Shown: in pieces, positions 25,255 through 33,361 of the stretch
How the letters are laid out: each line of letters begins with the position of its first letter
Position numbering within the stretch: the first letter of the stretch is position 1
NCBI RefSeq assembly: GCF_000308835.1
Contig: NZ_BAGN01000408.1
Coordinates: forward strand, 1-51,804
DNA from: Nocardia vinacea NBRC 16497
Lineage (GTDB): Bacteria > Actinomycetota > Actinomycetes > Mycobacteriales > Mycobacteriaceae
DNA: 51,804 nucleotides
Direction of reading: 5' to 3'
Program-made: the position numbers and the translations under genes
The notes under the pieces: model-generated
Told to the model about the DNA's origin: nothing
The model's input: only the letters and a program-made list of their open reading frames with translations
The model's database searches: none

Positions 25255-26418
25255 ATGCGGGCGTTTCCGGTGAGTTTGCCGTCCGGGCAGCGGTATTGGA
25301 CCGTGCTGGACGAGGAGTTGCGGATCGTCGGTGTCGCCGACGAGTTTCTGCGGCATTTGCGGTTCGGCCGTGACGCGGCGGAGTCCACGACGAAGGCGTA
25401 TGCGCATTCGCTCGCGTTGTTCTTGCGCTGGTGCGCCCGGTCGGGCCGCTCGTGGCAGGCCGGGGTTGAGCAGTTCGCCCTGTTCATGACGTGGCTGGCT
25501 CACGCCCGGGCATCGGCTGATGGCGCCGCGGCCGTGGTGGTCGCGGGTCCGGGTGCGTCGGTGCGGTGTCCGTCGCGGATCAACGGTGTGCTGACCGCGG
25601 TGCGGGGCATGGTGGTGCATGCGGTCGCGGCCGGTCACGGTGAGCCGGGGCTGGTGGCGATGCTGTATGAGGTAGCCGACGATCGCGACTTGCCGGTCGA
25701 GGCTCGCGGCGAGGACGGCCGGATGGCGTGGCGTATGCGGGTCCGGCATCGGCTTCCGGAACCAGAGACGACGGTCGAACGAGCCAGCGACGAACAGATC
25801 GTCGCGCTGCTGCGGGCGTGCCGGTCCGCGCGGGACCGGCTGATTGTGCTGCTGCTCGCGCGGGCCGGGTTGCGGCGCGGGGAACTGTGCGGGTTGCGGC
25901 GCAGCGATGTGCACTTGCTGGTGGATTCGCGGCGGCTGGGTTGTGAGGTCGAGCGTGCGCATCTGCATGTGGTGCGCCGCGAGGACAACCCGAACGGCGC
26001 CTGGGCCAAGTCCCGCCGTCAGCGCGGGGTGCCGCTGGATTTCCTTGTGGTGCAAGCCTTCGACACCTACGAGTTCGAGCGCATGCGCATCCCTTCTGCT
26101 GCCGACAGTGATTTCGTGTTCGTCAACCTGTTCCGCGGCAGGGTCGGCGCGCCGATGCGCCCGGACGCTGTCGCGGAGTTGATGGCCACCGCGTCGCGGC
26201 GGGCCGGGCTCGACACCCCAGTCCGGCCGCATCAACTGCGGCATGCCTTCGGCAGCAATGCTGTCGACGCCGGAGCCGGCATCGACGTGGTCGCCGACCT
26301 CCTCGGTCACGCCTCGATCACCTCTTCGCAGGTCTATATGCATCCCGACTCCTCCCGACTGCGCGCGGCCGTCGACGCCGTGCCCAGTCCCCGCGAGCTC
26401 GGCGCGGTGGACCGGTGA
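25255..26418 (+). CDS. TnpA-like tyrosine recombinase
   Basis: A 387-residue tyrosine recombinase. A core-binding domain (YAHSLALFLRWCARSGR, about 45-65) precedes the catalytic domain: box-I arginine in LLLARAGLRRGELCGLRRSD, box-II HQLRHAFGSNAVDAG, the following histidine in LLGHASITSSQ and the nucleophile in VYMHPDSS. The length agrees with TnpA of Tn554. ATG 25255 is preferred over an in-frame start at 25177 since the family sequence begins with RAFPVSLPSGQRYW. Its TGA overlaps the GTG of tnpB. It should catalyse strand exchange at the ends of this element, with TnpB. Confidence 0.9.
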   Translation: MRAFPVSLPSGQRYWTVLDEELRIVGVADEFLRHLRFGRDAAESTTKAYAHSLALFLRWCARSGRSWQAGVEQFALFMTWLAHARASADGAAAVVVAGPGASVRCPSRINGVLTAVRGMVVHAVAAGHGEPGLVAMLYEVADDRDLPVEARGEDGRMAWRMRVRHRLPEPETTVERASDEQIVALLRACRSARDRLIVLLLARAGLRRGELCGLRRSDVHLLVDSRRLGCEVERAHLHVVRREDNPNGAWAKSRRQRGVPLDFLVVQAFDTYEFERMRIPSAADSDFVFVNLFRGRVGAPMRPDAVAELMATASRRAGLDTPVRPHQLRHAFGSNAVDAGAGIDVVADLLGHASITSSQVYMHPDSSRLRAAVDAVPSPRELGAVDR

Positions 26419-28895
26419 CCGCCGCCGCTGTGGATCGCGCTGTAGGAGGCAGTGGTCAGGAGGCGTTCGAGTTCCCGCATGTGCTCGCCGGTGTCGGTCT
26501 CGTCGGCTCCACTGCGGTGTTGGCGCGAGCGCTGGACAAGGAGCTGCTGGCCGAGACCGGTTGGGATCCGGCCGTCCGGATTCTGTTTCTGCCTGCCGAG
26601 CATCGTCTCCTCGGCCGGAAGGTATGCCGGGTCGATCAGTGCACCGGAACCGCTCACAACGATCACCCGGACATCTGCGTTCGATGCTCTACCAGGCTGA
26701 CCCGCATGGGCATGACCATGGCCGAGATCGCGGCCAGCGACAAGCTTCCCGCCGCGCCCGTGCCCGCGCCGCACTGCGCGGTCCCTGAATGTCTGTGCGT
26801 GCCGGTCGTTCCGGGTGCGCAGTTGTGCGAACCGCATGCGGCCAACTTCCGCACCAGGCGCATTCGCGTGAGCGTCGCGGAGTTCGCGCGGCATCCGCGT
26901 GTCCGGCCCTACCCGCCGGCGACGCCCTGCGTGGTCTCGGCGTGCACCCGCGCCGCCGACGGGGCGATCGGTTACTGCGGCACTCACTATCAGCGATGGA
27001 CGGTAGCCCGCCGCAACGATCTGAACGTCGACGAACATTCCTGGCGGACAACGGAATCGGGAGTAGCTGAACCGGGCCAGGTGAACCTGCGGGCACTGCC
27101 CGAGCTGGTGGTCGTGCAAGTGCTGATCGGCTTGCAGACACGCCTGCGCGACGGATTGCGGCTCACCGATGTCGTGCTGCGGGCCGTCTGCGACACCCTG
27201 CGCCGCCACCAGGTCGCCACCATCCACGACTGCGACCCGAAACTGGCGCCTGCCAAGCGGCCGAAGTCGATCTTGACCGCGTTCGCCCGCGACGCCCGCC
27301 GCGTGCTCAGCGATCCTGGCACCGAACATGCCAAGGACACTTGGGATCTGGCGGTCTTCGGTCACCCAGGAAGGCTGTCGTTCACCACGATCACTCAACC
27401 CTGGTTGTCCGACGCGGCCAAGCGGTGGGCCGCCGAGCAACTGCCGCACCACCGAGGCAGTGGTGCTGCGCGAGTTCGCGGCAAAATAAACAACATCGGG
27501 CGACTGTCCGAACACCTCGCTCGCCGGCCCGACCGTGGTCTGGATCCCGCCGCCCTCGGACGCCCCGATCTGGAAGGGTTCCTCAACCGGCTCGGACACC
27601 TGGAAGCCACCGGCCAGATCAGCCGCTATCAACGCAACATGATCTGCCGCGACGTGCGCCAGGTGCTCGCCGGAATCCGATCCCTGGGCCTGACCCGGCC
27701 CGGTCAGCACGCCGCTGGACTGCCCGGTGACTTCGCCGTCGAATACGTCGATATCCCCGCCGATCCCGAACGCGGCGAACCCGGACGCTGCTTGCCTCCC
27801 GAGATCATGACCGTACTGTGCGCCCACCTCGACACCCTCGAACCTGTCGAAGTCCGGGTCGCCACCCAGATCGGCATCGACACAGGACGCCGACCCGAAG
27901 ACATCCTCAACCTGACGCTGAACTGTCTCGACCACGACAAGGACGGTGGCCCCGTACTCGTCTACGACAACATCAAAGCCAACCGGCTCGGACGACGGCT
28001 GCCGATCAGCAAGGCCACCGCCGAAGTCGTCATCGCCCAGCAGCAACAGGTCCGTGAACGATTCCCCGATACCCCTGTGACGCAGCTGAAACTCCTGCCC
28101 ACCCGGTATCGGAATCCCGACGGGCACAAGCCGATCAGCACAACCACACTGCAAGCGCGTCACCGTGACTGGGTGGCCACGCTGCCGACCTTGCGCACCC
28201 GCGAAGGCATCGAGTTCGACAAATCTCGGGTAGCGCCCTACGGATATCGCCACACCTACGCCCAGAGACACGCCGACGCCGGTGTTCCGATCGACGTTCT
28301 GGCCGAGCTGCTCGATCACCGCAGCTTCTCCATGACCCGCAGGTACTACCGCATCGGTGAGGACCGCCGCCGCGCCGCGGTCGACACTGTCACCGCGCTC
28401 AGTTTCGATCGGCACGGCAACCGGATCTGGCGCGACGCGCGGATGCTGCTGGAATCCGAACGGGCCCGCCACGCTGTCGGCGAAGTTGCCGTCCCCTACG
28501 GCACTTGCACCGAACCGGCCAACGTCACAGCCGGCGGCGGCGCCTGCCCGGTTCGGTTCCGCTGCGCGGGCTGTGACCATTTCCGCACCAACGTCGCCTA
28601 CCTGCCCGACCTGCAAGCACACCTCGATGATCTGCTGCGCACCCGGGAACGGCTTTCGGCCGCTATCGACGGAGTCGATGACTGGGCCCGCGCCGACGCC
28701 ACCCCGACCCAGGAGGAAATCACCCGCATCCGGCGGCTGATCAACCGGATCAAAAGCGACGTCGCCGATCTCGATGATGGCCAGCGAGCCCGTATCGACG
28801 AGGCGGTCGCCGTCGTGCGCCGTCACCGCGCCGCCCACAGCATCCCACTGGGCATGCCGACCCTCACCACACCCACCACGGAGGCCAGCGCATGA
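26415..28895 (+). CDS. TnpB-like large tyrosine recombinase with zinc-binding regions
   Basis: An 826-residue protein, longer than Tn554 TnpB (about 630). The N-terminal 200 residues hold cysteine-histidine clusters (CTGTAHNDHPDICVRC; CAVPECLC), probably zinc-binding. The catalytic domain has box-I arginine in IGIDTGRRPEDILNLTLN, box II in YGYRHTYAQRHADAGV, a histidine in LLDHRSFSMTRRYYRIG and its tyrosine. A C-terminal ribbon (CTEPANVTAGGGACPVRFRC, AGCDHF) and a helical tail follow. The GTG start overlaps the tnpA stop (GTGA) and the stop overlaps the tnpC start (ATGA). It is the second recombinase of the Tn554-type trio. Confidence 0.9.
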   Translation: MTAAAVDRAVGGSGQEAFEFPHVLAGVGLVGSTAVLARALDKELLAETGWDPAVRILFLPAEHRLLGRKVCRVDQCTGTAHNDHPDICVRCSTRLTRMGMTMAEIAASDKLPAAPVPAPHCAVPECLCVPVVPGAQLCEPHAANFRTRRIRVSVAEFARHPRVRPYPPATPCVVSACTRAADGAIGYCGTHYQRWTVARRNDLNVDEHSWRTTESGVAEPGQVNLRALPELVVVQVLIGLQTRLRDGLRLTDVVLRAVCDTLRRHQVATIHDCDPKLAPAKRPKSILTAFARDARRVLSDPGTEHAKDTWDLAVFGHPGRLSFTTITQPWLSDAAKRWAAEQLPHHRGSGAARVRGKINNIGRLSEHLARRPDRGLDPAALGRPDLEGFLNRLGHLEATGQISRYQRNMICRDVRQVLAGIRSLGLTRPGQHAAGLPGDFAVEYVDIPADPERGEPGRCLPPEIMTVLCAHLDTLEPVEVRVATQIGIDTGRRPEDILNLTLNCLDHDKDGGPVLVYDNIKANRLGRRLPISKATAEVVIAQQQQVRERFPDTPVTQLKLLPTRYRNPDGHKPISTTTLQARHRDWVATLPTLRTREGIEFDKSRVAPYGYRHTYAQRHADAGVPIDVLAELLDHRSFSMTRRYYRIGEDRRRAAVDTVTALSFDRHGNRIWRDARMLLESERARHAVGEVAVPYGTCTEPANVTAGGGACPVRFRCAGCDHFRTNVAYLPDLQAHLDDLLRTRERLSAAIDGVDDWARADATPTQEEITRIRRLINRIKSDVADLDDGQRARIDEAVAVVRRHRAAHSIPLGMPTLTTPTTEASA

Positions 28896-29461
28896 CACCA
28901 ACGAAATCCACTCGCACGCAACACACCACCAGCACCAGGCCGATGCTCGACGGCCGCCGCGACGACTCCATGCGCCGACGCCAACGCGTCACCGCGATAC
29001 TCGACAAGGCAGCCGCCGACGGCGAGCAAATCAGCACTTCCGCCATCGCTCGCGCCGCCGGGGTCGACCGCACCTTCCTCTACCGCCACCGCGACCTGCT
29101 GGAGAAAATCCATGCGCTGCAAGCAGATCCAACCACCAACGGCGGCACCGGACCGGCGGTCACCCGCGCCTCGCTGCAAGCCGACTTGCTCGCCGCCCAC
29201 GAACGCGCCGCCCGGCTCAACACCCGCATCCAGCACCTCGAGAAACGACTATCCGAAGCACTCGGCGAACAGACCTGGCGCGAGTCCGGGCTCGGCGCCC
29301 CGGCCGACATCGACGCCCTCCACCAGAGAATCAACCAGCTCGAACAACACAACCTCGACCTGCAACAGCAGCTCGATGAACGCGACGAAGACCTCGCCGC
29401 CGCCCGTGCCACCAACCGCGAACTCATGGCCCGGCTCAACACAACAACCCGAACGCAATGA
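28892..29461 (+). CDS. TnpC-like protein, DUF6262 type
   Basis: A 189-residue protein. The N-terminal part has a TetR-like helix-turn-helix (RRRQRVTAILDKAAADGEQI, SAIARAAGVDRTFLYRHRDL); the C-terminal half is a long coiled coil (RIQHLEKRLSEALGEQTWRE, then INQLEQHNLDLQQQLDERDE). This is the layout of DUF6262 proteins that close the tnpABC operon in actinobacterial Tn554-type elements. TnpC of Tn554 stimulates transposition and affects orientation of insertion but is not strictly required; the same role is inferred here. ATG 28892 overlaps the tnpB stop. Confidence 0.9.
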   Translation: MTPTKSTRTQHTTSTRPMLDGRRDDSMRRRQRVTAILDKAAADGEQISTSAIARAAGVDRTFLYRHRDLLEKIHALQADPTTNGGTGPAVTRASLQADLLAAHERAARLNTRIQHLEKRLSEALGEQTWRESGLGAPADIDALHQRINQLEQHNLDLQQQLDERDEDLAAARATNRELMARLNTTTRTQ

Positions 29462-29520
29462 CACGCCGCGAGCCCGCTTGCACCACAGCTGTTGCGACCG
29501 CTAGCATTTCACGCATCAGC

Positions 29521-29543
29521 CTCTGAGCTGCACGAACTCAGAG
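29521..29543 (+). terminator. Short hairpin after tnpC
   Basis: CTCTGAG (29521-29527) pairs perfectly with CTCAGAG (29537-29543) around a 9-base loop, 60 bases past the tnpC stop and inside the element end. No T run follows, so a weak terminator or a recombinase-binding dyad are both possible. Confidence 0.4.
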
Positions 29544-29569
29544 AATCGCGGAGATGCACGCGGCCGGAG

Positions 29570-29578
29570 CCCCGGAGA
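29570..29578 (-). repeat. Right inverted repeat of the Tn554-like element
   Basis: CCCCGGAGA, exact inverted copy of 25121-25129, seven bases before the deduced right junction. Confidence 0.7.
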
Positions 29579-29585
29579 ACGGGTC

Positions 29586-30167
29586 GTAGGCGTAGATCGT
29601 CTTCAACACCACCGCATCGCGGGCCGCGCTCAACCCGCCCTTCACCCCGCGAGCGATGATCTTGCCCGGCCGGGCATCCGCGGCATCGAAAAAGGCCTGC
29701 AACTCGTCGTAGGTCAACGGGCGACGCCGCGGATCGCCCTCGTAATCGGTCTTGTGCAGGATCGAGTTGCCCTCGTGGAAGATCGGCTGGGGAACCTCGC
29801 CGAACCGGTCTTCGCAGACCCGCCCCCAGCCATAGCGGGGATCGCGCAGGAACTCGATAAACAGGCTGATCTCTACCTCGTAGCACCGCGCGGTAGACAC
29901 CTTTATCGGCCGCTGCTGGTTGCGCAGATGGTCGATGAACGCCTCACCTTCCTCGGCCGTCCACTGCCACGGATACAACCCGGAAAACCGCACCAGCCGC
30001 TCGATGAGCTGGATCCGCGGCCCGATCGTCGACACCCGGAGAAACCGCGCCGACTGCTGGCGCCGCCACCCCTCCAACATGGCCGCGAACACCGCCGGCG
30101 CCGGATCGAGATGCACAACGTTGTCCACCAGCATCAGATGCGCCGAACCGGGAGCAATCGGAGTCAC
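29586..30167 (-). pseudogene. N-terminal half of the split tyrosine recombinase
   Basis: The 194 codons from GTG 30167 give a SAM-like core-binding domain: GWRRQQSARFLRVSTIGPRI, LVRFSGLYPWQWTAEEGEAF and CYEVEISLFIEFLRDPRYGW, ending ARDAVVLKTIYAY. After that the frame enters the Tn554-like element (DPFSGAPAACISAIL and stop). The matching catalytic half starts at 25119. The gene begins about 160 bases inside the right end of the outer element and reads inward, as first gene of the recombinase-HTH-zinc ribbon operon. ATG 30134 is an alternative start. This half alone cannot recombine DNA, but might still bind the element's ends. Confidence 0.88.
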
Positions 30168-30294
30168 CCCACTGTTGTATCCAGCGCAACAACGATGCGT
30201 CAGAGGTCAGCACCAGGTCAAACCCATCGCCTCAGCTGTCCCCCAACCTGATTGGACGGTCGCCACCAGCGCAAACCGTCGTTGCACCAACCTG

Positions 30295-30306
30295 CCGAAT
30301 ATTGCA
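30295..30306 (-). repeat. Right terminal inverted repeat of the 12.7-kb element
   Basis: CCGAATATTGCA, inverted copy (11 of 12) of 17614-17625. It overlaps a perfect dyad, ATTGCAT-TGA-ATGCAAT at 30301-30317, which may be a recombinase or HTH-protein site. Confidence 0.6.
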
Positions 30307-30331
30307 TTGAATGCAATTCCGCCTCTTTGCG

Positions 30332-31552
30332 GCATTCCAGCACGGCCTCGTCGCCGCGCCAGAGCAGCGACCACGGCTGTGCGTTGTGCGCCGGTGGGGC
30401 GAGTGTGCCGACCGCTGCGATCCACCGCACCGCGGCCTCGGATATCTTTGCCCGCCGGGCTGGTTCGGGTGGCAGCGGGAAACCCGCCCTTGCCTCGGGC
30501 GCGATCTCGAACAGCGGACCAGGGGAGATCGGCGTGTGGTATTCGCCACCGCGGTCGACCATGAGCGCGGCCAGGTCGATATGGAAACGCCCGGACCCGA
30601 TCGGCTCGCCCAGCAGCAGCCGTCGCGCGGTGTCGGCTCCGATCGCCGCGCCGAGCGTCACCTCCGACGCGAGTTGGGGCCACCTCCCGACGGTGCGTCC
30701 GATCTCGGGCAGTGATGCCGCCGACCGGGTGCTCAGTCTGTCCTCGCCGAGGATCGCCAGGGTCAACGGCACTCGGTCCGCGGCCGTCGTAGCACGCAGT
30801 TCGGTCGCCTGTACCGAGCCCAGCAGGCCGTGCTGTATCGGCCGATCAGGTTCGAGATCGAATCGTTCGATACCGAGTAGACCCCGATCGCTGGTGTCCA
30901 TGAGGACCGGGATTCCGTAGGCGCGGGCGCGCTCACGGATGAGGATTTTGATATAGAGGTCGTCACATTCTTCGATGAGCAGGTCCAGCCGACCCGTGCC
31001 GAGCAGAAACTCGTCGACAGTGTCGGCTGCGACACCGGCCGCGAACCGATCTATTTCCAGATACGGGTCGATCTCGAACATCTGCCGCGCCGCCAGAATC
31101 GACTTCTCGACCCCTGGGTCAGCGACACTGCCCCGGAGCCGATTGAGATTCGACAGCTCGAGACGATCGAAATCAGCGATTTTGAACGAGCCGCCGATCC
31201 CTTCGAGTGCCAGCGTGACGGCGGTTGCGTTGCCGACCGACAGCCCGACGATTCCGATCCACGCCCGCGCCAGCCGCCGCTGTTCTTCCGGCGCGATCTT
31301 GTACCGGTTGCGGTCAGTGCGAACCTGGCGGAATTCATCGCGGGGCAGCAGATGCACCAAAGTCCGCGACCAGCGGTACCACACCCACACCCCGTGATCG
31401 GACAGCGGCTTGCCGTCCAGGTGTTTGTGCACGTGGTCATCGACCTCTGTCGGCGACAGGTCGGCATCGGGGCGGGTCAGCGAAACCAACTGTCGCAACT
31501 GGCAACTCCATGTACATACGTGGAAGCAGCTTGCGATTGGCATCGTTGTCAA
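30332..31552 (-). pseudogene. N-terminal ThiF half of the split ThiF/nitroreductase gene
   Basis: About 407 codons. A short N-terminal region (HGVWVWYRWSRTLVHLLPRD) precedes the adenylation domain: IGIVGLSVGNATAVTLALEG is the ThiF/E1 nucleotide loop, ADFDRLELSNLNRL the following strand with its Asn-Arg pair, and LIEECDDLYIKILIRERARA the middle of the fold. It then enters the nitroreductase-like region at APPAHNAQPWSLLWRG and leaves the family after AVLEC near 30332. The continuation lies at 17588 leftward. Rv1355c-type proteins have been linked by annotation to molybdopterin synthesis (MoeY), without proof. The N-terminus may also be shortened. Confidence 0.85.
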
Positions 31553-32073
31553 GAGCGGACCGCGTTGGAGGTAGTTGGTTTCATTGTGCCGCTGAGCTGC
31601 GAATATATGGAAGACCCACCCATTCCGGCTGTGACATCGATTGCCAGCGTTGACGTGTGCGAGCGTTGTTGGTTGACGTCAGCCATTAAATGGCTGGTTT
31701 GATGACAAGTAGCACCTACCGGCTGAACGACTATTGCGCCGAACCCCGACCACACCATCGGGCAAAAACCCATCGCAGTACGAGACCACTCGCCTGTTTC
31801 CACCACTGAATCAAACCGAACCGAGAATACCTATTGGTTCAGAGTTGACGGGCTGGACGCTACGACGGGAGCTGATCCGGCAGGGCTGCTGGGTGACTCG
31901 GAGAACATGTGCCGCAAGGCTTTCCGTTGATATGTCCACGGCGGTCCACGGGGCGAGAGCCCTGGCCGGGAGTGACTTGATAGAAGCCTGCTGAGCCGTC
32001 AACTCGCAATAGGTCTGTCCGGCCCTCGCTGTCGTCCCGTCGCCGCGCTATAGCAACAGGAGAAGACGTCTCG
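31553..32073. other. 521 bases without a supportable gene
   Basis: Between the ThiF fragment and the IS110-like gene no frame shows a domain. The last part presumably holds the left non-coding end of the IS110-type element, but IS110 elements lack terminal inverted repeats, so no border can be drawn. Confidence 0.45.
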
Positions 32074-32813
32074 ATGGTGACAGTGGGGATCCGACCCGCA
32101 CAAGCACATCCATGTCGCAGTGGCTGTCGATGCCACCGGCAAGCAGGCCGGTAAGTCGCTTACCGTGAAGAACGACGCGCTGCTGATTACGGCGTTGCTC
32201 AAATGGATTCGAGCGATCGCTGGCGATGCGCCTGTCACCTGGGCTATCGAGGACGGTCACGGTTTCGCGCGCCGTCTGGCCGATGGGCTGCTGCTTGCCG
32301 GGCACGAAGTGGTCTGGGTTCCTACCCGGTTGACCGCCGCTCACCGAAAGTTACATGCCGCCACCGGTTCCAAATCCGATCTCGTCGATGCCATGGCCGC
32401 CGCTCACGCTGCGATCGCAACACCGGGCCTGGACCGCCACCGCATCGACAACCGGGTGCGTGAGCTGCGGATGCTGGTCGACTACCGTTCTGACGTCATC
32501 AAGCGCCGGACCATGGCGATCAACCAGCTCAAGGCCCACCTTCATGTCTGGATCAACCACACCCCGGGCGACCTGGCCCGCACGAAGGTCTTGGCGTCAC
32601 TGACTGGACTGCTGGACTCGGCACAGTTGGGCGATCATGTTCATCGCGTGATCACCGACATGATCGCAGAGGTCGCCGACTTCAACCGCCGTGTCCGCGA
32701 ACTGGACACTTCGATCAAGGACCTCGTCGGCCCGCTGGCTCCCGAACTACTGAAAATTGTTGGAATCAGCCATATTTCCGCCGCAGTGTGCATCGATGAC
32801 GAAGTCGGGCGGA
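32074..32813 (+). pseudogene. IS110-family transposase, frameshifted and truncated
   Basis: ATG 32074, behind CAGGAGAAG, opens VTVGI and then needs a one-base shift near 32091 to read DPHKHIHVAVAVDATGKQAG, the first catalytic region of the DEDD domain. The body follows: AIEDGHGFARRLADGLLLAG, TRLTAAHRKLHAATGSKSDL and RRTMAINQLKAHLHVWINHT. Family similarity stops after LLKIVGISHISAAV near 32800, where the second domain with the catalytic serine should come. It is therefore dead on two counts. Confidence 0.85.
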
Positions 32814-32978
32814 CGAACACCGGATCACCGGAACGAAGCCCCGTCCGGTCTACAGCAGCCGGGAGATCCTGTATCCCCAGAACTCCGTCTGGAGGGAGTG
32901 GGCCCAAATGGTCCGAATCCGGAACGAACACCAGCCACCACGCGTCCACCCTGCTCCTTCGTGAGTCCTTGAACTCAC

Positions 32979-33281
32979 TCAATCATCACGGAAGCACACA
33001 TGCGGGAACTCCGGAGCCGCTTCCGCCGCCGCGTCGGCCAGAGCCAGCGCGCGTTGCGCTTCGCCCGGCTCTCCGTGCACGGCCAAGAACTCAGCTCGCC
33101 TCATTCGCCCATAGGCCGTAATCGGGTGCGCGTCCCGTACCGCCAGCGCGGCGTCAGACAAGGCGATGACCTCGCTATTCGCCCGCGCATCGCAAAGTCT
33201 GAACCCATTGCCGCAGTTGACATTTGGATGCATTCCTACAATCATAAGCGGTGCCGCTCGTCGATCAGGGGCTCTCGCCAA
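32979..33281 (-). pseudogene. Possible fragment of a TPR-containing protein
   Basis: The middle of this frame, ALSDAALAVRDAHPITAYGR followed by AEFLAVHGEPGEAQRALALA, looks like two TPR-type helical hairpins. The ends do not look like a protein and there is no ribosome binding site. It may be a leftover of a regulator such as the one at 7506. Confidence 0.3.
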
Positions 33282-33361
33282 TCGATTACGACTCAGGAAT
33301 AGCTCCTGTCACCGATCCGGTGCCTTCTGGGAGTTCGTTGATCTACGCATAGGAGGCTCCA

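Larger units (their letters stand above)
25120..29585. mobile_element. Tn554-like element (tnpA-tnpB-tnpC) inside a recombinase gene
   Basis: A 4466-bp insertion that splits a tyrosine recombinase between codons for YAY and GLRR; removal restores one frame. It carries three overlapping rightward genes in the tnpABC order of Tn554: two tyrosine recombinases and a small coiled-coil protein. Perfect 9-bp inverted repeats TCTCCGGGG (25121-25129) and CCCCGGAGA (29570-29578) sit seven bases from the flanking target at each side, the spacing of a recombinase overlap region. No target duplication is visible, as expected for Tn554-type elements. It carries no cargo beyond its own genes. Confidence 0.88.
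17589..30331. mobile_element. 12.7-kb insertion splitting the ThiF/nitroreductase gene
   Basis: The two halves of one ThiF/nitroreductase protein lie either side of this segment, in the same orientation, and join in frame as LEC to VHDPAR. Each end carries a 12-bp inverted repeat with one mismatch, TGCAGTATTCGG at 17614-17625 and CCGAATATTGCA at 30295-30306, each about 25 bases inside the deduced junction. Inside are three SDR genes and an XRE regulator, a small hypothetical gene, and a leftward recombinase operon whose first gene starts just inside the right end. The 4466-bp element at 25120-29585 is nested inside. Junctions are accurate to perhaps 10 bases, since they come from protein alignment by eye. 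Confidence 0.75.

Noticed and set aside
24586..26343. A 585-residue minus-strand frame covering the whole tnpA region
   Set aside because: Only its last 178 codons look like a recombinase; the rest is the reverse strand of tnpA and lacks protein-like composition.
26334..28901. An 855-residue minus-strand frame
   Set aside because: It is the antisense shadow of tnpB, which has all recombinase motifs and overlapping neighbours.
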